DNA from: Symbiodinium sp. CCMP2592
Lineage: Eukaryota; Sar; Dinophyceae; Suessiales; Symbiodiniaceae
Length of the DNA stretch: 64,000 bases
Assembly: GCA_905221615.1 (NCBI GenBank)
Contig: CAJNDT010000003.1
Span: 532,640 to 596,639 of the forward strand
Direction: 5' to 3'
The first letter of the stretch is position 1; each line of letters begins with the position of its first letter. The translations under genes and the position numbers were made by a program. This document shows, one piece after another, positions 1 through 10,195 of the stretch. The notes beneath the pieces were generated by a model. That model ran no database searches, was not told the DNA's origin, and saw only the letters and a program-made list of their open reading frames with translations.

Positions 1-636
1 GGTCCACATGATCAAATGCACCCGCAACATCCAACTTGCATAGCACAAAGGGGAGCTTCCATTCTTTCGTTGTATCTCTGATCCTCGAGATACATCCGAT
101 TAGATCGGCCGCTTGTCGCCCCTGCCCACAACATGAGATGCGGGATCCTCGCCTCATGTGTGGCATCGCCCTACTGCAGACCATTTTGCTGATGAGTTTC
201 TGAAATGCTGAGGAGACGCATATCGGCCTCAGGTCCTTGGGGCGTGTAGGAGATTTACACTTTGCGAGGAGCGCGAGGAAGCTGGTCTCCCATATTTCTG
301 GAAGCTCCTGAGTGCGCACAATGTGATTCACGAGATCAAGGAGCCCATAACAGAGAGTATCATGGTTTGCAATTTCACGCAGTAGATGTACTCCAACGAG
401 ATCTGGTCCAACCGCACTCTTGCACTTCATGGACTGGAGCTCGGTGCGCATGTCAATCAACTGGAAAGGTTTAAAGTCACCCTCTTGTTGATTCACCCCT
501 GCCACAAGCTGATAGAGTTCTTGATTCCAGTTGTCCTTGGTCTGGTCACACATTTTCTCCTCAAGATGGTTCACAATTTCCGAGGCCAGCTGTGCAGAGG
601 AGCGTTCGGCAAGAAGTTCACCCCACCATCCACGGT
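1..636 (-). CDS. Non-LTR (LINE-type) reverse transcriptase fragment, open at the window edge
   Basis: Reading the minus strand from about 636 down to base 2 gives roughly 210 residues with no stop. The product is the N-terminal half of a LINE-type reverse transcriptase, which copies element RNA at a nicked target. Visible landmarks in order are KSAVGPDLVGVHLLREI (the GPD block before the fingers), ELPEIWETSFLALLAK, LRPICVSSAFQKLISKM (the LRPI block) and CKLDVAGAFDHVD, which is RT motif A with the first catalytic aspartate. The FADD-type motif would lie beyond base 1. No start codon is claimed: the open frame begins where telomere-like heptamers start (about 636), so this looks like a 5'-truncated insertion. 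An endonuclease domain is not present in this window. Order and spacing of the blocks make the family call firm; the clade is not determined. Confidence 0.86.
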
Positions 637-950
637 TTAGGATTTAAGGTTTAGGGTTTAAGGTTTAGGCTTTAGGGTTTAGGGCGTCAGGGTTTTGCCC
701 AAGAGTTCCGCAAGGGTTACAGAGGAGCTCGGCGGAGTTTCTCGGCCCATTTAGGGTTTAGGGTTTTTTTTTTAACTCCTTTTTCCAGGGGGCGACAGTT
801 TGCTGCATCCTAGAAGGCCAGCAGGCCAGGAGAGAAGGTTTAGGGGGGTTTAGGGTTTAGGGTTTAATTAGGGCCCCGAGAAGAAGCTGTTTTCTAGGCG
901 TCTTACGTTTGCAGGGTTTTAGGGTTTAGGGTTTAGGGCTTCAGGGGTTT
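635..950 (+). repeat. Telomere-like TTTAGGG repeats, degenerate
   Basis: Short runs of TTTAGGG and one-base variants (TTTAAGG, TTTAGGC) occur at 635-690, 740-760, 838-870 and 914-950, separated by unrelated sequence. They begin directly at the 5' side of the reverse transcriptase fragment. The heptamer is the plant/algal telomere type. Confidence 0.85.
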
Positions 951-1738
951 AGGGGCAGTTTCAGTGGAGCTTTCAGCGTTTTCGATACGATCCCTGTCCT
1001 CTTCAGGGTCTATAGCTAAGCGATTGAGAGATCTGGGCTTTGGGGTCCACGGGATGCTTATCGTTTTGGTATCAACATCATATGATTCATAGCCGTGTGA
1101 TGTAATGATACTTTTGGGTCAACGCTTCGGAATCTCACGAATTTGGGCGCAGAGGCTTCGGTATGGTTCAGGTTTGCTTTTCCCCAGTCCAGAACAACCC
1201 TCAGTAGCCGGAACGAGTCGAAGACTCACAGACGCGCCAAAGAAGAAACGTGCTAGCAAACTAATGCGTGCATATTCACACACTAGCCTCCGAAGTTCCT
1301 ACAAACCTCCACCACAGAGCCCTAAATACAAACTCCTCACGTCAAGACAAGGGAACTAGAAAGCCGCAAACTCTCAGCCCCAAACTCAATCCCAAACCCA
1401 GCACCCCTGAAACACCTCAACCCTCAACCCGGACTCAGCCCCACAACACCCTGAACCTTTACAAAAACGCTCCCTCGACTCCTTATAGAACCCTCAGCAG
1501 GCCCTTGTGGGACCTTTATAGAATCCTTGTAGGACCCTATACCGCCAACCAACCCTGACTAGTTATGGACCCTTCTCCCTGCCTTTTTGGGCAAAAGCTG
1601 GCTTCTTGCTCAAGACGGGCACCGTGCCTGGACCAGCATGTGGGGATTTCGTAACAGTAGGGCAACAGGAGTCGAAAAGAAGGTCCATGCTTCGTGGGGA
1701 ACTGTCAGTAGGAGCATCTCGCTGTGACCACTGCATAA
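951..1738. other. No gene recognised
   Basis: This stretch holds C- and A-rich decayed heptamer-like text (CCCAAACCC, ACCCTGAACC) around 1370-1560. The short open frames show no recognisable domain. Nothing else is supported. Confidence 0.6.
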
Positions 1739-1848
1739 CTTGGAGGTCCATGGGTAGTTATACGTGAGGTTATAAGTAAGATAACTACAATTATGACCCA
1801 TATTAGGGGACTTAAAACTCTACTTATGACTACCCATGAACCTCCAAG
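1739..1848. mobile_element. Palindromic MITE, family A, copy 1
   Basis: The ends are inverted repeats: CTTGGAGGTCCATGGGTAGT at the left matches ACTACCCATGAACCTCCAAG at the right with one mismatch. The centre is AT-rich and carries ACTACAATTAT. There is no coding capacity. A second copy lies at 3755-3868. Confidence 0.8.
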
Positions 1849-2424
1849 AACCTGCGCTTGCTTGTCATGTCCTGCTACAAGGAGAAAACAGGAGACGTGG
1901 TGGTCGTTTTGAAAGAAGGGGGTAGCACATTTAGCTTCTTGTCTTGCTGGTGACTAAAACCCTCGTCAAACAAGGAACCCTGAGGAAAAGGATAGTAAGT
2001 TGGCGATTCCTTAGTACTTCGGGACGAAATTCCAGAAATTCCATAATGGTAGTAGATATGGACCACTATAAACTTGAAGACCACAAGCGCATTCGTAGTG
2101 GCGGAGACAAGAGCTCGGACGATATACTAGAGTAAATAGCTGTGTACGGACTATGTAGGTCCCTCTACCGGTTGGCAGAGACCCTTCCCTAAGCTCTTGG
2201 AATACCAGGCGCAAATGAAAGTGCTTTTGCTGAAAGCATCCGCGGAGTTTGAGCTGAATGCGCCACCAAGCTGCCGCTGCACGTTCCGCCGCTGGAGGTG
2301 TCCTCCTTGTCGCTATCTGCACTCTTCCAGTATGGACCTTGACAGATGCTGCAAGCTGCAAGCAAAAGATGAGGAGCGCGTGGTCCGATCAGTTCGAACA
2401 GATGGGCCCTGAACCTTCTGCCAT
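1849..2424. other. No gene recognised
   Basis: Overlapping open frames on both strands (longest about 116 codons) have no recognisable domain and mutually shadow each other. I see no repeat or signal here. Confidence 0.45.
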
Positions 2425-2529
2425 GTGGGAGTTTCCGAAAATAGGGGTACCTTATTTAGGGGTCCTTGTAATAAGGATCCTACTATTTAGGGTACTATAT
2501 TTGGGTCCCCTATTTTCGGAAACCCCCAT
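2425..2529. mobile_element. Palindromic MITE, family B, copy 1
   Basis: Terminal inverted repeats read GGGAGTTTCCGAAAATAGGG on the left and the complementary sequence on the right (2503-2527). The interior is AT-rich with TTTAGGG-like blocks and is itself largely self-complementary. A second copy is at 24244-24347. Confidence 0.82.
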
Positions 2530-2655
2530 GTCACCCGATAGCTCCCAGACTCAACCTGGCCTAGGCGCCCTAAATCTGAAACCTGAGCACCAGGCAAATC
2601 GGGTTCTTAAGGTTCACCCGGAACAGACGGAAGAAGGTGGTGTTCACCTCGGCTC

Positions 2656-2760
2656 TACGGTTTAGGGTTTAGGGTTCAGGGTTTAGGGCTTAGGGCTTAG
2701 GGTTTAGGGTTTAGGGTTTAGGGTTTAGGGTTTAGGGCTTAGGGCTTAGGGCTTAGGTTT
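2656..2760 (+). repeat. Interstitial telomere-type array (TTTAGGG)n
   Basis: About 14 consecutive heptamers of TTTAGGG with TTCAGGG and CTTAGGG variants. One of the longer and cleaner interstitial arrays in the left part of the window. Confidence 0.92.
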
Positions 2761-3234
2761 CTTGATGTTGAGGTTCTTCTCAGCTGCACAGGCCTCTGAC
2801 CGTAGGACGCGGCCTCGCTACCACATGAAGGCCCAAGAGAATGCACACGTTTAATCACTACGGCTGATCCACAAAATCCGCATCAATGTAGGTGTCCTAA
2901 ACGACACAATTTCTGGTGTAAGCCTGTGTTATGGATGATGCAGGACTTTGTCCATCAGGTGCAATCTCTCAGGCAAGCCTGATTCCGAACTGCCGCAGCA
3001 TGCCCAACTTCACTTGCCAAGCCATGCAAATCCAAAACTCCAAGCAAAGGCGTCTAGAACCCAAATGCCGTCACACCCACCCCCCTGCATCCTGAAGCCC
3101 CAACGCCAAACCACCCTAGACCCTTCAAAGCCAAAAAAAACGTGAAGACGTCATCCCCTCCCATAGCGCACCCCCCTGGCCTGGCCAGCCGTAAAGCAAC
3201 TGCAATAGGGTTGTGTTGTATACTCTAGTACAAT
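2761..3234. other. No gene recognised
   Basis: No domain, repeat or RNA gene is visible. The 2948-3145 open frame is rich in Pro, Lys and Thr, as expected from C-rich decayed heptamer DNA. Confidence 0.5.
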
Positions 3235-3360
3235 CAAAGGGGAAAAGGAGGGACCCTTATTGGGGACCCCTACCCTATAATGGGCTATATAATGGGTATA
3301 TAATAGCTATATTAAGGGTATATACCTAGGGGTCCTTATTAAGGGTCCCTCCTTTTACCC
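3235..3360. mobile_element. Palindromic MITE, family C, copy 1
   Basis: The left end AAAGGGGAAAAGGAGGGACC is mirrored by GGGTCCCTCCTTTTACCCT at the right. The interior is an AT-rich run with repeated TATAAT/TATATAATGGG. It is nearly identical to 38595-38718 in the same orientation. Confidence 0.83.
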
Positions 3361-3573
3361 TCGGATACAAGTACACACGGACTATGATTCCATAAGGAGG
3401 CTTCTTGTTGAAATTGTTCAGACATGTGCCTCTGTATTTGGCTGACACATTGGCATACGGGTTTGATTGTCCTGTAAGGTCTACTGGGGGTTTTGGGGGT
3501 TGAGCGGAATTGAGTTTATGATTATGCAGAAGTCCCCAATACTGACCAACGCGTCCGTTTCCCGTCACAGCGC

Positions 3574-3665
3574 CAACCCTAAACTAAACCCTAAACCCCA
3601 AGCCCTAAATCAACCCTAAATACCCTAAACCCTAAACCTAAACCCTACATCAAACCCTAAATAAT
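3574..3665 (-). repeat. Interstitial telomere-type array (CCCTAAA)n, degenerate
   Basis: CCCTAAA heptamers with single-base changes and short spacers, in the opposite orientation to the array at 2656. Confidence 0.85.
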
Positions 3666-3754
3666 CTAAACTGTCCAGATCTGGGGCACCAGGTCATGCA
3701 AGATCGGGTGCAGCTGCCTCAGATTCGCCACCTGCTGCAGACAGACGTGCCCTT

Positions 3755-3868
3755 CTTGGAGGTCCATGGGTAGTTATAAGTGGGGTTATAAGTAGAGTAA
3801 CTACAATTATATTTATAACACCATATTACGGGACTTATAACTCCACTTATAGCTACCCATGAACCCCT
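3755..3868. mobile_element. Palindromic MITE, family A, copy 2
   Basis: It shares both ends and the central ACTACAATTAT block with 1739-1848. The inverted ends are TTGGAGGTCCATGGGTAGTT and GCTACCCATGAACC. It sits close downstream of telomere-like DNA. Confidence 0.8.
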
Positions 3869-4024
3869 GAATGGAGGTAAGGGGGAGGGGGGTAGGGGAC
3901 TATACTTCCTTAAATTTAAGCCTTTTTGGGGTCCTTGTTATCCGACTGAATCACACACACACACACCCCCCGCTGAAAGCTCCCAAACTCTAGATCTTGA
4001 ATTCCGAAACTCCGAAACCGAAAT

Positions 4025-5391
4025 CCTAAACCCCAAACCCTTAAACCCTGAAACCCTAAACCCTTAAACCCTAAACCGTCCTCCAGCCTCCGGCCGAACC
4101 CCAACACCACAAAGCCCAGCGGGAAGAAAACCCAAATGAGTCCCTTTTTTTGGGGGGTTGAGGGTTCCCGGTTTCAGGTTTAGGGTGCACTGTTTAAGGT
4201 GTACAGGGTTCAGGGTTTTCAAAATTTTGAGTTCAGGGTTTAAGCTGTATAGGGTTCAGGGTTTAAGGTTTAGGGGTCACGGTTCAGGATTCCTGTCTAA
4301 GGGCGCAGGCTTGAAGGCTGAAGAAGCAGGCAAAGATCTCTGATGGAAGGCCCAATCGGCCGTGAGTTTGCATTCGGCTCTTATCCCCCGACAAGCCTTG
4401 AATCGCTGCTAGGTTTAAAGGTGTTTAGGGTTCAGGGTTTAGGGTTTAGGGCTTAGGGTTTAGGGTTCAGGGTTTAGGGGTCTAAGGCATCCGTGCGAGC
4501 CTGCTTCTGAATGCAACACACTAGACCCAAGACTCTAAACCCTACAGACCACAAACCCTAGGGGACCTCACAAGTCTATCCTGGTTTCGGGCTTGGGGTC
4601 TAGGGTTTGGACGACAGGGTTTAGGGTATATAGGGTTTAGTTTGGGGGATAAGGTAGAGTTCGGGTTTAGAATGCAGAGTTAGGGCATAGGGTTTTGGGG
4701 ACCTGGACAGCATCCACATTGCATGTCTGCGCGGTGTCTCCGAGATCCTGGAGGAGTCAGCTTCGGGCTGTAGGGCTTGCGTCTTACTATCGGGGCCTTA
4801 ACAATTAGAATAGCGTTTTGTATATCGTAGCATAAGGTAAGTCTTCAGGCCCCTGTATTGGGATTGAAGGTTTCAGGTCTGCAAAAACCTGCTGATTCCG
4901 ACAGAACCACAAGCCATCCTATTCTGATAGCCCTCCTAGCTGAAACCTACCGGGTCGGCTCTTTAGATACCCTAAACCCTTAAGCCTAAACCCCTAAGCC
5001 CTTGAGCAGGCTCTACCCTATCTTGGGGCTCTGCGACTGTCGGCTGCTCTGATCCGGCTGCAAGCTGCGCCCGAAGCCCCACACCAAGAGCCCGAACCAG
5101 TTCTTCATGGAAAACGCCCTACCTACCATGCTCTTGAGTCGGCTGTATATTATGGTTTGGGGATTCAGCCCTAAGCCGCACCAGAGGGGGGGGGGGCTTC
5201 ATGCGAAATTGGCCAGGGCTTCGGGCTCAGGGGCATTTATGTAGGGAACATAAGGGAGATACTAGTACGAGTCCTTTGGTATCTAAACCAAACCTGCAAG
5301 AACCCTTACTTCTCCAGGCTGAGTTTGATTTGAGAGGTCAGGGCTGGAAGGCTTTCCAAGGCGAAAGCTCTGATTCACGGATCCTTCACTT
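4025..5391. repeat. Telomere-heptamer-rich non-coding DNA
   Basis: CCCTAAA units lie at 4025-4077; TTTAGGG/TTCAGGG units at 4150-4290 and 4425-4475; mixed degenerate units at 4540-4710 and 4970-5000. A truncated family F MITE lies within it (4789-4855). No gene is recognised. Confidence 0.8.
4789..4855. mobile_element. MITE family F, truncated copy 1
   Basis: It begins CGGGGCCTTAACAATTAGAA, matching the left end of the copies at 21096, 22223 and 23941. The matching right end is reduced to CAGGCCCCTGT. Confidence 0.6.
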
Positions 5392-5493
5392 GGGTAGTTG
5401 TCAAAATCATGGTCCCTAATTGGGTACCCTAAATAGTAGGTGCCGTATTATAATCGGGAACCCCCAAAAAGGGACAGTAATTTTCACAACTAC
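5392..5493. mobile_element. Palindromic MITE, family D, copy 1
   Basis: The left end GGTAGTTGTCAAAATCATGG pairs with TAATTTTCACAACTAC at the right. The interior reads GGTACCCTAAATAGTAGG. The right end abuts a CCCTAAA array directly. The better preserved copy is at 36870-36975. Confidence 0.78.
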
Positions 5494-5537
5494 ACTAAAC
5501 CCTAAACCCTAAACCCTAAACCCTAAACCCTAAACCC
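5494..5537 (-). repeat. Interstitial telomere array, six clean CCCTAAA units
   Basis: Six consecutive perfect or near-perfect CCCTAAA heptamers directly following a family D MITE end. Confidence 0.93.
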
Positions 5538-5630
5538 AACCACCCACTTGAAACACGAATTGCTGGCCAGATTCGGCCGGCGACCCAACAAAAGCTCCGC
5601 GCTTTGGAGTTTAGGGCTTTGGGCCCTTAG

Positions 5631-5742
5631 GGCCTTACCTGTAGTCTCCATTGTCGTTCCTTTCTGGGCTACCTTATAGGATCCTTAATATATACTTGGT
5701 TAAACCAAAAACAGGAACTACAATGGAGACTGCAGGTAGGGC
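5631..5742. mobile_element. Palindromic MITE, family H
   Basis: Arms of about 29 bases, starting CCTTACCTGTAGTCTCCATT on the left and ending AATGGAGACTGCAGGTAGGG on the right, enclose an AT-rich centre. Only this copy was seen in the window. Confidence 0.75.
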
Positions 5743-7185
5743 CTTGGGGCTTGGGAGGGCTTAGGCTCGGAGTCCTCGCTGCCAATTAGGAAGGGCTTCC
5801 CGGCCAGGGCAGAAGAGCAGAGTAGCAGGAGGAAGCATCGAGCCATCATTTCCCAGCGCATGGCCGTGGCCTAGAGACCCTCTAAGCTGCGGTAGGTGTG
5901 GTTGCAGTACGAAGTACCCTAAACCATGGCCTGTAACAAAGTCGGCTCTTTTCTTGTGGACTTCGGGTTGGGAGGTTGCTGCCTGCAGGCCAAACGCCTA
6001 ACTGTCACACACGTAGGTCGTGGGGGGCTGCAGCTGGAATTTGGAATGGGTAGGGTTCCCGGATACACTCAACTTCTTAACCTACCTCGTCCAACTGTTC
6101 ACGTCTCTGTTTCGTGTTCTTCAAAAAACGCCATCAGGTAGGCTGTCTGCCTCAGCTTCATGTTCCGGCTGTGGTGCACATTGAATCCGAAGCTTGAGTA
6201 AAGATCATTTGCGGGGTTCAGCCATCGAGCTGCGACATCGAACCGCTCAAGGTCCAGCTCTTTAGTCCAAGATTTCGAATAGTAGCAACAATGAAAAGAA
6301 TCTTTATGATAACAGTAACAACAATGATAGCAACAATGACAATTATGGTAGTAGTATTCATGATACCTATATTATAGACTACGGATCACTCCTAGACCAA
6401 CAGACTACAAAACTTTCCAGATCCTTGTCGAAGTCTTATGAGAGGACACGGCCAGCTCTTGGAAAAGTAACCAACAAGCTTGGCAAGCTTGAACAGATGC
6501 TATACATTGCTCCCTGAGATTGAAACCCGCAAACCTACGCCCTGCATGTGAATCACACACCCCTCTTTGGCTTTCAGGGAACGCTCGGTGTAAGGCAAGG
6601 CTCTGTTAAGGTGAGGGGCAAGGACTTGGGAGTATGCACTGAATTTAACCTAAATCCCCTACTCCCTACATCCTGCCTTGGCCTGGTGGAACTTGTTGCC
6701 GGGCACCCAAGACCCTAGTTGGATTCCTTAACCCCCAAAGACCATAGACGAGTCCCACACCCTAAACGTCCCTAAAACCTCTTATCTTCTAACACCCAAA
6801 ACCCCCCGGTCGCATCGCGTGATGCACCAAGTCGACCCACAGAGGAGGCAGTTTGGGCTTGGTTCTTTGGTTTCGGGTCTAGGGTTTTTTTTACAGTATG
6901 GTACGCCCTGGCGGCGTGTATTTTCGTGTGTTCATGTTTTCACCTGCGTTCGCAGATGGCAAGCTTAGCAAGCTTTTCACTTCCAACCACATTGTTTTAG
7001 ATGCATACAAATACGACGTGTTGTGAATTGTTACTTTGAATTTCCACGAAACCATTGACATGACCTGACCGAATACTTGTCCGAGAGATAAAGTACAGGA
7101 CAATCGTTCAAAAGAGATCCCGAAGGTGGAGCGCATAAGGGCACGGCCTTAAGGTGTGGCTGTGGGCATGGAGGCCTGGAGGCCT
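5743..7185. other. No gene recognised
   Basis: Non-coding DNA with a degenerate trinucleotide stretch (ACAATGATAGC-like) at 6285-6370. No open frame shows a domain. No RNA gene is visible. Confidence 0.5.
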
Positions 7186-7186
7186 C

Positions 7187-7284
7187 GGGGGGGGGGGGGG
7201 GGCGAAAAAAAAAAATTAAAAAAAATGGTGGGCTGCTCTCTGGTATTTTTTTTTTTTTTTTTGGCGCCCCCCCCCCCCCCCCCC
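7187..7284. repeat. G-tract/A-tract ... T-tract/C-tract inverted element, copy 1
   Basis: Sixteen G residues, then an A-rich tract, a 20-30 base spacer, an uninterrupted T tract and 18 C residues. The two halves are complementary in layout, giving a homopolymer hairpin. A second, unrelated-spacer copy is at 16778-16882. Confidence 0.85.
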
Positions 7285-7860
7285 GCAGGCAGGACCTTAT
7301 GGACGGAGATCCGGAGGTAAGCAGGGTATGTCTGGGGCCTTCGGCCTTTGGCATTCCAATTCCCGCACTACGCGATCATCTCAAGCTTTCCAGTGTGCCA
7401 CCAATCCTGTCCTATCAAATGAAACATCCCTCCATGAACAAGATTACACGTGATATTCTTGTCCACCACTGGGAATGCGGCTCCCACACCTGAAAACGGT
7501 GACATTACTTACGGATGACACTTATACATGACAAAAGTATGATGGGTAATACATTCTACACGTTAAAAAATGGGAATGACGTCCTTGTACCGCGACTCAT
7601 GGTGACCTGGTCTCGACACCCCCAATTATGATGGTCCAAACCGTCTAAGAAGATGATGGGTGGCGAACCCACAACCCGACACTGAGAGTCGTGATTGGCT
7701 TCCAACATTCCAAAACATCGTACAAAATGTTGGGCCCTCATCCGCAAGCTCGGACAATGAAAGATAAGTTGCGAGCCACAACATACTTGTGACATTTGGG
7801 GTGGAACATAGGTACTTACCTACAAGCCAACCTTGATAGACAGATGTTAGTTTATACCTA
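7285..7860. other. No gene recognised
   Basis: Short overlapping open frames on both strands without domains. Nothing further is supported. Confidence 0.45.
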
Positions 7861-7947
7861 CATATATACATATATATATATATATATATATCTATCTATC
7901 TATCTATATATATATATATGCTCACCCCCCCCCCCTATGACAGACCG
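7861..7947 (-). repeat. AT/TATC microsatellite plus poly-C dispersed element, copy 1
   Basis: (AT)n and (TATC)n are followed by GCTCACC, a C run and CTATGACAGACCGTC. The same block occurs in reverse orientation at 18612-18672, so this is a dispersed repeat rather than plain microsatellite. Confidence 0.75.
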
Positions 7948-8139
7948 TCGTGGGGAAGGGGAAGGGTGGCGTGCGTCCCCAGGCAGGATCTGTCAACGGA
8001 TAGGCGACAGACACTTCTCCCAAACTCAATTCCAAAATGTTCTTTTAGATGGTTTGCAATTTTTGGAAATTTCTTCACACGCATGCAGCGCTCCTAGTCC
8101 CAATCTTAATCTCAATTCTGCTCTTCGTACCACTATTAC

Positions 8140-8434
8140 TGTTTGTAGATCTTAATTCTTGTATCAGTGTTAGCATTAGTATTAGTTTTGTGGTAGTATT
8201 GATATTAGGATGTTTAGTATGAGTAATAGTATTCGAATTAGTATTACTCTTAGTATTAGCATTAAGTATGTGTATTGATGTTAATAGTAGTAGTCGTCGT
8301 ACTAGCAATAGTTGTCGCACAGCAGTAGTAGTGGTAGCATTAGTATTGGTATTTGTATTAGTATTAGAATGAGTATTAGTATTAGTATTAGTGACTAGTA
8401 TGAGTATCAGTATTAGTTTTAGTATTAAGTATGT

Positions 8435-8484
<50 letters not shown>

Positions 8485-8595
8485 CGTAGTAGTAGCAGTA
8501 GTAGTAGCAGCAGTAGTGGTGACATTAGTATTGGTATGAGTATGAGTATTAGAATTAGTAGCTAGTATTAGTACTAGTGTTAGTGTTAGGATTAG
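8140..8595 (+). repeat. TAG/AGTATT-type microsatellite
   Basis: A long degenerate array of AGTATT and TAG units with a pure (TAG)n core at about 8434-8485. Related text recurs at 17140-17480. Confidence 0.9.
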
Positions 8596-9121
8596 AGAGT
8601 GCCACGGAATACGGGCCCGTGTTTTCCGACAGGGCTTTCAGTTATCTTCGTGTTTTGCTGTAAACCCGTGTTGCAAAACACAGGCATCAAAGACAGCAAC
8701 TGACAGCCGAGCGTTTGAAGAGGCTGAGGTCGTGACCTCATGCAGGTCATATTCGTCTCATCGCGTACGACATGCCGCATATGTAAAACGGACGTTGCTG
8801 TGCAAGCACCTAGCAATACTTTTCCTTCGCAGTACGGACGTCCAGGCGACAGAAGTCGTCGCGAACTCTACTCATCGTCAGACTCCACATATGTTGTATT
8901 CTTGTTACTGTCGTTACTTTCAAACCACCCGACATGGCAGCACTACTACGCATGAAGTTGAAGCATACACTGGAACATGACTAATTACCGATGCGAAGAC
9001 ATGCCCTACTTCACATAATCGCATGCATACCTGTGTGGAAGTCGCTCTGACATACATGTGAAATCAGTCTGGAGTCTGTGATCATATGACACAGGAACAA
9101 AACAATCTGGACAGCACTATT
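8596..9121. other. 3' flank of the KDZ-like element; small hairpin, no gene
   Basis: A perfect 9-base inverted repeat, GTGTTTTGC and GCAAAACAC (8650-8658 and 8673-8681), has a 14-base loop. No terminal inverted repeat matching the right flank of the element was found. No gene is recognised. Confidence 0.5.
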
Positions 9122-10195
9122 CTACTTCTTCATGGCCTTGGACTTCAGATGGATTTTCCTGACGGAGCGGGACTTATTCTTCTTGGCAGAGGACGACGTA
9201 GACGAGGCGGGGCGACGACAGACATACTTGTGGGAAGTGGGCTTTCGCAGTACGCGAGCAGCCCGTGCGATTTTGGCCTTCGCGCTGAAGGCGTTCAAGT
9301 GCTTCATGTAGTTGCGTCGCATGAGAAGGTTATGCTTCTTGACGTAGACCAAGACAAAGAACATGTGCGAGTTCGTGGCCTTGGTGTTGAAGGAAGAGGC
9401 GTAGTTGCGGAACCAAGAGAAGGTTTGCTCGGCAATGGACGAGTTGACATTGCGAAGACGTAGATCCAGGCGCCGATGCTGCAGAGGCGAACATTCGCAC
9501 TTCGGAGAGTGGGCCCTGGCGTGGAAACGATCAATGCACCAGTACTTGATTTGCTTTAGTGGCTTTTGGGCCGTAGCATGCTTCAAGCAGGCGCACATTC
9601 TATCGTATATCACGCAATCGATCTCGGAGCCTCGCGAGACCACGTCGAGGAGCACGTTGGTGGCTGTCTCATTATTTTCCGGGTCTTGCATGGCAGACAC
9701 GGACAGGACGAGTCCGGTCGAAGGATCTACTGCCATAAACCAGCCGTTCTGTCGAAGAGGAGTCTTTCCATCCTTCCGTGGTCTGCCTGCATGTGCTGGA
9801 GGCGTCCCGGAGCATTTGGCAGCCACCTTCTGGTGCCCATCCATAACAACCTCCTTCACCAGTCGCCATTCTCTTTTGTTGAGCTGGTTGTCATGCCACC
9901 ATTTCCTGTACGTTTCCAGAAAGCCGTTCGACAGGGGGTTCACTATGTCGATGTTACACAGCTTCTTCTGGCAGGCAGCTTTGCCTTCTACGGCCCACAT
10001 CTCAGAACCTTCCTGTAGTACTGCGTAGTACAGTTGTACAGCACAGTACTCCTGGTCCCATCTGTGATGTTGGTCCGCATCGTCCCACAGAGTCTCAGCC
10101 TGCGCGAACGCAATGGCGTTGCTGCTTAGATTGTAACTGCGCATGGTAGTCCAAGAACTTTCTGCAGAAACCAACCTTGCTGTTAACGAAGACAT
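9122..10195 (-). CDS. KDZ-like DDE transposase domain (C-terminal part of the element protein)
   Basis: This 357-codon frame encodes an RNase H-fold transposase that would cut and join the element ends. Visible catalytic candidates are D119 in VVMDGHQKV, D198 in VIYDRMC and E256 in NSSIAEQTFSW. Between the last two is CIDRFHARAH (D222, H225, H229) followed by C233 and C235, a His/Cys cluster. This layout (DG..., YDxxC, FHxxxH...C, N-S-[I/V]-x-E-Q) is what I know from KDZ-superfamily transposases with CxC5/CxC6-type cysteine clusters. The C-terminus is strongly basic (KKNKSRSVRKIHLKSKAMKK), consistent with nuclear import. The natural protein does not start at its first Met: similarity carries over from the upstream frame (FCRKFLDYHAQL) into SSNAIAFAQAETLWDD, so a frame change lies near 10100-10150. 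Confidence 0.75.
   Translation of the reverse strand: MSSLTARLVSAESSWTTMRSYNLSSNAIAFAQAETLWDDADQHHRWDQEYCAVQLYYAVLQEGSEMWAVEGKAACQKKLCNIDIVNPLSNGFLETYRKWWHDNQLNKREWRLVKEVVMDGHQKVAAKCSGTPPAHAGRPRKDGKTPLRQNGWFMAVDPSTGLVLSVSAMQDPENNETATNVLLDVVSRGSEIDCVIYDRMCACLKHATAQKPLKQIKYWCIDRFHARAHSPKCECSPLQHRRLDLRLRNVNSSIAEQTFSWFRNYASSFNTKATNSHMFFVLVYVKKHNLLMRRNYMKHLNAFSAKAKIARAARVLRKPTSHKYVCRRPASSTSSSAKKNKSRSVRKIHLKSKAMKK

Noticed and set aside
8650..8681. Perfect 9-base hairpin as a terminus of the KDZ-like element
   Set aside because: No matching sequence on the right flank and no target duplication.
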